Positions 57,317-64,000 of a DNA stretch of 64,000 nt are shown in pieces. Position 1 is the first letter of the stretch; each line of letters starts with the position of its first letter. Source of the DNA: Caproiciproducens galactitolivorans (GTDB taxonomy: Bacteria > Bacillota > Clostridia > Oscillospirales > Acutalibacteraceae); contig NZ_SRMQ01000008.1 in assembly GCF_004768785.1 (NCBI RefSeq), forward strand, positions 1 to 64,000, read 5' to 3'. A program made the translations under genes and the position numbers. The notes beneath the pieces are model-generated. The model made no database searches and was not told the origin of the DNA. It saw only the letters and a program-made list of their open reading frames with translations.

Positions 57317-57782
57317 CAGCGATTACCTCCGTTTTAAGTCCCAAAACCTTTTGCAAATGAGCCGAAGCCTTTTCACAATCCGACCTGTACCCTTTTGCCA
57401 GGATCACAACAACCTTGTTAATTGATATGCTGCCATCTTCGTTTGTATCCATAAACACACGAACATTTTTACATTTTACGCCGATATTCCGGCACTCCGT
57501 AATGACCAGATTTTGAATGCTTTCCTGCGCCGCTTCGGAGATCTGCCTGTCGACCGTCCCCACAAACGGACTGCTTGACCGGCTCGGCGTATCCACTTGA
57601 AACCATGTTCCGATCTGAGGCGCCGTCTTTGCGAGCGGCACGATAATCGCACAGATCATAAACGCACCGAGCACAAAGCGCACCATACGTTCCATGGAAC
57701 CGCCCGGGACAAGGCTCTGCAGAAACGTTGCAACCAACGCGGTCAGGCAAATTGCCGCCGACCACTCTCTTACCGCATTCAT
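57303..57782 (-). CDS. spoIIIAF: Stage III sporulation protein AF
   Basis: Two N-terminal membrane helices (AAICLTALVATFLQSLV, FVLGAFMICAIIVPLA) and a small soluble domain of the ring-building type (QNLVITECRNIGVKCKNVRV to INKVVVILAKGYRSDCEKAS). The start is the ATG at 57782, which overlaps the spoIIIAE stop by four bases (ATGA); the longer frame to 58049 is spurious. 159 residues. Confidence 0.92.
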   Translation of the reverse strand: MNAVREWSAAICLTALVATFLQSLVPGGSMERMVRFVLGAFMICAIIVPLAKTAPQIGTWFQVDTPSRSSSPFVGTVDRQISEAAQESIQNLVITECRNIGVKCKNVRVFMDTNEDGSISINKVVVILAKGYRSDCEKASAHLQKVLGLKTEVIADENG

Positions 57783-58918
57783 GACACCCCTCCGATAATC
57801 AGCATGGCGGCCGTGGAAACCGTCAGGATTGCCATACAGCATAAAATAATCCCGAGCAGAGTCTCGATTACATTCACGACCGCTTTTAAAAGCATGGTTA
57901 TTTCCTTTAACGAAAATATCGTTCCGATTCCCGCACAAATATGAATAGTGATAAGCCAGATCAAACACTCGATGAGGATTGGCAGGAAAATGCATAATCC
58001 GGCAAGAAGCCCAAAGGCGCTGACACCCGATTTCAGCATTTTTACGCATCCGTTAATTGTGTACAGCGCTTCCCCTAAAGCGTTTCCCACCACCGGAACA
58101 AAGCTACTTACAACAAACTTCGCCGCACGCGTTCCCGCTGTGTCCATTGCGGTAGCGACAATGCTGTGTATGGTAAGCAATCCGGTAAATACGGTCATGC
58201 AAAAGCCCATAATCCATTTTGCCGACTTACTGAACGCTTCACACAATCCGTTGAGGTTCATATTCGGCGACACGGCGGACACGATGGAAAGAGCCAGAAA
58301 AATATTCATCAGCGGCACCAGAATATTCGCAGATAAAAGGGATATCACATTTCCGGCTGCAACCATCAAGAGATTATAGGAGCTTGCCGAAACCGACTGG
58401 CCGGCTGCTACCATAATGCCGGCAAGAACGGGCACACAGGCTAAAAGGAAGCCTGCCGCCGCACGGATTACCGTGGCAGCATTCACAATGCAAGATACAA
58501 TCGGATTGATTACGATAATGCTGATGCACAACGTGGCCACCATTCCAATGACCCCGCCCAGCGCTTTTTCCCCGAAGGACAGCTTCATGCCGTCCAGCAG
58601 AGCGCACAGCAGCATAACGGCAACCACGGAAACCGCCGCTTTGAACGGCGCGCCGGTTTTTCCTGCGGCTACGGAAAGGATATGTTCAAAAAAGTTCTGC
58701 GGCGTAATCGAGGAGATGCTTTTCCAGTCCGCGTTTTCTATGCCGAGGTTTTCCAGCGCTTTCCGGGTTTCTTCCGGCAGCTTGTAGGGCAAATCCTCCG
58801 CACCGCTCTGTTCCAGCTGCTGCTGATAATACTTCTCCTGATTCTCCGCCGCATAAGCTTGTGGAAGAAAAGCGGATAAAAAAAACAGGGTAAGAAGAAA
58901 GCATGCAATCCTTTTCAT
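57779..58918 (-). CDS. spoIIIAE: Stage III sporulation protein AE
   Basis: A polytopic membrane protein with a cleavable signal peptide (MKRIACFLLTLFFLSAFLPQ, then AYA) and about eight helices in the C-terminal two thirds. The family core is VLAGIMVAAGQSVSASSYNLL and SSFVPVVGNALGEALYTINGC. 379 residues. It is needed for forespore gene expression after engulfment. It overlaps spoIIIAD by four bases. Confidence 0.94.
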   Translation of the reverse strand: MKRIACFLLTLFFLSAFLPQAYAAENQEKYYQQQLEQSGAEDLPYKLPEETRKALENLGIENADWKSISSITPQNFFEHILSVAAGKTGAPFKAAVSVVAVMLLCALLDGMKLSFGEKALGGVIGMVATLCISIIVINPIVSCIVNAATVIRAAAGFLLACVPVLAGIMVAAGQSVSASSYNLLMVAAGNVISLLSANILVPLMNIFLALSIVSAVSPNMNLNGLCEAFSKSAKWIMGFCMTVFTGLLTIHSIVATAMDTAGTRAAKFVVSSFVPVVGNALGEALYTINGCVKMLKSGVSAFGLLAGLCIFLPILIECLIWLITIHICAGIGTIFSLKEITMLLKAVVNVIETLLGIILCCMAILTVSTAAMLIIGGVS

Positions 58919-59310
58919 CGTCCTCCTCCTATCAAGTCGACAGCCGTACTGGCAATTTTTTCAAAAAGCGGAAGAGATAAAACGACGATGGCAACCTTCC
59001 CCGCGAGCTCCACTTTAGAGGCGAGCGCGCTTTCTCCTGCGTCGCGGCAGGAATCCGCCGCGAACTGCGCCAAAAAACAAATGCCGAGTGATTTCAACAA
59101 AATTGCGGCATATTCGGAGGAAATCCCCGCGCTGTCGAGCAGGGTATGGATTTGTTGTACCGCGGGCGAAACATTGGCCATTATTTCAAACAGGATGATG
59201 AGTCCGGCACAAATACTGATGATTACAGAATACTCGTGATGATAGCGTTTCATCATCACAGACAGAATGGCTGCGATGATCGAAATTCCTGCTACTGCTA
59301 CGATATTCAT
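58915..59310 (-). CDS. spoIIIAD: Stage III sporulation protein AD
   Basis: A small membrane protein of 131 residues with four predicted helices, from IVAVAGISIIAAILSVMMK to ELAGKVAIVVLSLPLFEKI. LLKSLGICFLAQFAADSCRDAG is the conserved family segment. It follows spoIIIAC by three bases. Confidence 0.93.
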   Translation of the reverse strand: MNIVAVAGISIIAAILSVMMKRYHHEYSVIISICAGLIILFEIMANVSPAVQQIHTLLDSAGISSEYAAILLKSLGICFLAQFAADSCRDAGESALASKVELAGKVAIVVLSLPLFEKIASTAVDLIGGGR

Positions 59311-59313
59311 AAT

Positions 59314-59508
59314 TTATAAACCGAATATGGATTTAATAGACTTAAACAGCAGGTCTATTTGCTTAACAATCATCATCAGTACGACAATGAGTCCGGCAAT
59401 CGTCGTCATCATTGCCTGATCCTCCCGGCCGGAGCGAATCAGCAGTTGGTTTAATACGGCAACAATGATCCCGATTGCCGCAATTTTAAAAATTAAATCC
59501 ACATCCAT
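59314..59508 (-). CDS. spoIIIAC: Stage III sporulation protein AC
   Basis: A 64-residue membrane protein with two helices: MDVDLIFKIAAIGIIVAVLN and MMTTIAGLIVVLMMIVKQ, separated by a short polar loop (IRSGREDQA). GGAGG lies seven bases before the ATG at 59508; longer frames to 59568 overlap spoIIIAB and have no RBS. The size is that of B. subtilis SpoIIIAC. Confidence 0.93.
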   Translation of the reverse strand: MDVDLIFKIAAIGIIVAVLNQLLIRSGREDQAMMTTIAGLIVVLMMIVKQIDLLFKSIKSIFGL

Positions 59509-59524
59509 TTCCATTCCTCCAATT

Positions 59525-60010
59525 TCAGCACAACAGCAATGCCGCCGCCATTCCGGAAAATATGCCAAACATTTGGTATAGCTTTGATTTCCTGTCTTTT
59601 TCTTCCTTTGCCTCTTTCAGGCTAAGGGAGGTCAGCTCGTAATACAGCGCACAGTGTGAAACCTGACCTTCCGTATCGCTTGTTCCAAAGCTTCTGCCAA
59701 ATCCGTTGAAAAGTTCTTTGTCCTTGTCGCACAAACCGCTGTGGTTGACACCATGCTGCCAGGCAGTAAAGAAATCCGTGCCGTTCTCAAAGCAATTCGC
59801 GCATGCTTTCAGAAAGGGAAGTTCGTTTCCATATCTTCTTACGATTTGGTCAACTGGCCGCGCCGAGAACCGAATCTCCGTCTGTGCCGCGGAAAGGAAT
59901 TTCAGAAAGCCCTCAAGGCGCTCCACTCTTAACGCCAACCTATGCGACTCCATATATCCCGCCATCGCCCCTGCCGCAATCAGGAACATAGCCCCCGTGA
60001 ATTTTAGCAA
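59525..60010 (-). CDS. spoIIIAB: Stage III sporulation protein AB
   Basis: A GspF-like small membrane protein of 161 residues: N-terminal helix (LKFTGAMFLIAAGAMAGYM), soluble helical part (EGFLKFLSAAQTEIRFSARP, ALYYELTSLSLKEAKEEKD), C-terminal helix (YQMFGIFSGMAAALLLC). The TTG at 60010 has GGTGAG four bases upstream and gives the family length. It overlaps spoIIIAA by 71 bases, longer than usual. Confidence 0.88.
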   Translation of the reverse strand: MLKFTGAMFLIAAGAMAGYMESHRLALRVERLEGFLKFLSAAQTEIRFSARPVDQIVRRYGNELPFLKACANCFENGTDFFTAWQHGVNHSGLCDKDKELFNGFGRSFGTSDTEGQVSHCALYYELTSLSLKEAKEEKDRKSKLYQMFGIFSGMAAALLLC

Positions 60011-60959
60011 GCAACTCACCCGCCTTATAGATTCCTGCAATTTTCCCCGGCTCCATTTTCCTATCCAGGATGGCGACATTGCCGAAAGCGCCCGTTTTCA
60101 AAAGGTCTACCGCCTGTTTCTTCTTTAAGAGTTCTTCCAAACTGCCGGCGTGGATGGAGGAGATCATGACCGCTCCCGCATTCAGGCATTGCTGCACCGC
60201 GCTAACTTCGTCATATCCCCCCAGCTCATCGCAAATTATGTAATCCGGGGAAAGACAGCGGATTGCCTGCATAATCCCCTGCGCCTTCGGGTACCCGTCC
60301 AGGATGTCGCTGCACACGCCCAGATCATTCTGCGGCACCCCCATGTAGGTGCCCGCCAATTCCCCACGTTCGTCAATAACGGCCACCTTCCGGATATTTC
60401 CAAGCAAACCGCTTGAAAGCTGGCGGGCGATGTCCCGCAAAATGGTTGTTTTCCCGCTTACCGGCGGACCTGCAATCAGCAAGCCGTCGGACACATTATT
60501 TTTTAAGCCGACCAAAAGCGCGTTTGCCGAACCGGAAATCTCCCGCGCAATTCGGATATTAATGGAAGAGATATCCCTTAAGCCTTTGATTTCCCCGTTC
60601 TCTAAAACGGCGGTGCCGCTGATTCCGACCCGGTGTCCCCCAACCAGCGTAACATACCCGTTGCGTATTTCATTCTGATGGCTGTAAATTGAGTAGCTGC
60701 ATAGATTCCGGAAGCACTCGTCAATATCTTCCTTTGTCGCGATCAGCGTGTTGCTGTCGGGGCGGCAGACCAACGTACCGTTCTGGTTAAAGAAATAAAT
60801 CCCTTTAATGCAGCAAATAGAAACCGGCTTATTCACACGAATACGCAATTCCTGCACCTGGCTTTTTATTTCCAGCGGAAGCTGTAAAAAATATTTGCCG
60901 ATTTTCCCGTACACAGCTTTTGCCGCCGAGTCAAATCTTGGGTTACTATTGTTCTCCAT
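59940..60959 (-). CDS. spoIIIAA: Stage III sporulation protein AA (ATPase)
   Basis: A secretion-type ATPase of the SpoIIIA channel. Walker A is LIAGPPVSGKTTILRDIAR; VAVIDERGELAGTYMG and LSPDYIICDELGGYDEVSAV give Walker B and the catalytic region. 339 residues, about 30 more than B. subtilis, with an extra C-terminal tail that overlaps spoIIIAB. GGGAGG precedes the ATG. First gene of the eight-gene operon; a sigma-E promoter is expected in 60961-61012, but no convincing match could be placed. Confidence 0.94.
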   Translation of the reverse strand: MENNSNPRFDSAAKAVYGKIGKYFLQLPLEIKSQVQELRIRVNKPVSICCIKGIYFFNQNGTLVCRPDSNTLIATKEDIDECFRNLCSYSIYSHQNEIRNGYVTLVGGHRVGISGTAVLENGEIKGLRDISSINIRIAREISGSANALLVGLKNNVSDGLLIAGPPVSGKTTILRDIARQLSSGLLGNIRKVAVIDERGELAGTYMGVPQNDLGVCSDILDGYPKAQGIMQAIRCLSPDYIICDELGGYDEVSAVQQCLNAGAVMISSIHAGSLEELLKKKQAVDLLKTGAFGNVAILDRKMEPGKIAGIYKAGELLAKIHGGYVPDCGRGDGGIYGVA

Positions 60960-61012
60960 TTACTTGTCCTCCCTTTCACTACATAGATATGGACAACTAG
61001 GGCATGTTAGAA

Positions 61013-61049
61013 CAAAAAAATGCCCCGCGGGAGAAGTCCCGCGAAGCAT
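61013..61049 (-). terminator. Terminator of ligA
   Basis: On the minus strand ATGCTTCGCGGGA and TCCCGCGGGGCAT form a stem with a CTTC loop followed by TTTTTTTG, about 25 bases after the ligA stop. Confidence 0.92.
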
Positions 61050-61072
61050 CGGTATATTTCTACATATAAATA

Positions 61073-63133
<2,061 letters not shown>

Positions 63134-63144
63134 CTATAACAAGA

Positions 63145-63780
63145 TCAGTTAATATTTGCAACAACCTGGGGCACCTCGCCGATAATGACGGTTTCCGCAA
63201 CTGGAATCGAGGTTTCAACTTCCGTAGTCGAATCGAACCACGGTATGTACGAATAAATGCTGGTATGTATGCATAAAAGAATCTGATGCTTGGTCTGGTT
63301 TATTCCCGCGGATTCAAACGTGCTTTTAAATTCCGCGCTGACGGAACCGGAAAGGGTAAGCCGAAGCGGTACGTCCGGTCCCCGTCCATGCAATAAATCA
63401 TTCCCGATAAGGGTTCCCAAAGGAACGCCCATATCCATATGGGAATCATCGCCAAGTTCTTTTTGTACATCCGCAATGACCACGGATTTCAATTGGTTCA
63501 TCCGAACCATCTGGGTGGTAATCGAAAGCACTTTTCCGTTGGTATCGCGCTCAATCGATACTAGGTCATTGTAGGTAAGGGCATTTTTATCCAATTCTTG
63601 GGAAATTGCGCGATTGATTACGTCAACCGACTTTATCCGAGCCTGATTTGTAATAATCGCTTTAATTACCGGACGAAATTGAGTGTCCAGCAATAGTATA
63701 AACGCTAAAATGAAAGCTATGAATAATAAACCCTTAAAACCACTATGCGAACGAGTCCTGTATCTGCGCCACCCTTGCAT
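63145..63780 (-). CDS. yunB: Sporulation protein YunB
   Basis: A membrane-anchored protein of 211 residues with a single N-terminal helix (GLLFIAFILAFILLLDTQF) after a basic start (MQGWRRYRTRSHSG). The family core is INRAISQELDKNALTYNDLV, QKELGDDSHMDMGVPLGTLI and KHQILLCIHTSIYSYIP. YunB is controlled by sigma-E in B. subtilis and its loss affects spores mildly. GGAGGTGAG precedes the ATG. Confidence 0.9.
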   Translation of the reverse strand: MQGWRRYRTRSHSGFKGLLFIAFILAFILLLDTQFRPVIKAIITNQARIKSVDVINRAISQELDKNALTYNDLVSIERDTNGKVLSITTQMVRMNQLKSVVIADVQKELGDDSHMDMGVPLGTLIGNDLLHGRGPDVPLRLTLSGSVSAEFKSTFESAGINQTKHQILLCIHTSIYSYIPWFDSTTEVETSIPVAETVIIGEVPQVVANIN

Positions 63781-63840
63781 AGACTCACCTCCAAAGCACT
63801 TACCCTATAATACACAGGAGGAATAAAAATGTGCAAAGGC

Positions 63841-63877
63841 AGAAAAAACGCAGAGAAACAAATTCCTCTGCGTTTCT
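63841..63877 (-). terminator. Terminator of the S1-domain gene
   Basis: On the minus strand AAACGCAGAG and CTCTGCGTTT form a 10-bp stem with a 10-base loop, followed by TTTTCT, about 20 bases after the stop codon. Confidence 0.85.
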
Positions 63878-63893
63878 ACAATCCAATATAAAA

Positions 63894-64000
63894 TTATTCT
63901 GCCGGCGTTTCTTCCGGTTTTTCTTCAGGCTCAAGAAGAGCACGAATGGAAAGGCTGACGCGCTTCTTGTCAAAATCAATATCCGTAATCTTGGCTTTCA
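63894..64000 (-). CDS. Ribosomal protein S1 (C-terminal end only)
   Basis: The last 34 codons read KAKITDIDFDKKRVSLSIRA then LLEPEEKPEETPAE and a stop. VKxKITDIDxxxxRVSLSIRAL is the last strand set of an S1 RNA-binding domain. In clostridia this may be a stand-alone S1 (rpsA) or the S1 part of the IspH-S1 fusion; the window does not show which. The gene continues beyond 64000. Confidence 0.8.
   Translation of the reverse strand, partial: KAKITDIDFDKKRVSLSIRALLEPEEKPEETPAE

Overview
This window is chromosomal DNA of an anaerobic, endospore-forming, butyrate-producing member of the Firmicutes, class Clostridia. An Oscillospiraceae/Ruminococcaceae-type relative is my best guess from gene order and protein flavour, not from any search. 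The support is a complete butyrate-synthesis operon, oxygen-sensitive pyruvate formate-lyase under a ZTP riboswitch, a membrane pyrophosphatase, the whole spoIIIAA-AH engulfment operon, yunB, the LL-diaminopimelate aminotransferase route to lysine and peptidoglycan, and Firmicutes-type L21-Prp-L27. Nearly all genes lie on the minus strand. The plus-strand genes are hppA, a lipoprotein, gdhA, a 54-residue small protein and a dead IS200-type transposase.

Layout. 1-810: remnant of an IS200/IS605-family element with a nonsense codon and a frameshift. 915-6920: thl-crt-hbd-bcd-etfB-etfA, turning two acetyl-CoA into butyryl-CoA, with one promoter carrying a dyad over its -10. 7082-10335: threonine aldolase, an AlaX-type tRNA-editing protein and an EamA transporter. 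10445-12644: hppA. 12684-15882: pflBA behind a consensus promoter, a ZTP riboswitch and a terminator. 16066-17046: a Gln/Ser-rich lipoprotein. 17169-34241: a long nitrogen/nucleotide block running glnA, an ANTAR regulator, dapF, dapL, carA, carB, purC, purF, purB, then purA, glmS and guaA. Every one of these uses or makes glutamine, aspartate or purine intermediates. gdhA is divergent from glnA, so ammonia assimilation is controlled from one intergenic region.

36014-48412: cell-envelope and housekeeping genes (rlmH, an MBL hydrolase, murA, an M23/LysM/G5 endopeptidase, luxS, a phospholipase-like protein, an amino-acid ABC transporter, a pseudouridine synthase, ilvE, an rRNA methyltransferase) and a small Asn/Ser-rich protein. 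48478-56058: yitT, mrnC, obgE, rpmA, prp, rplU, then the nusB operon (nusB, a TsaD paralogue, xseA, xseB, ispA). 56123-60959: spoIIIAA-AH. 61073-64000: ligA, yunB and the 3' end of a ribosomal protein S1 gene.

The region is mostly core genome. No tRNA, rRNA, CRISPR array, prophage or defence island was seen. The most interesting parts are regulatory RNAs and small or odd genes: the ZTP riboswitch, a terminator-like hairpin in the glnA leader upstream of a gene for an ANTAR protein with a degenerate receiver, a possible pseudoknot in the purA leader, a terminator between the nusB promoter and nusB, and the unannotated small protein at 48248-48412.
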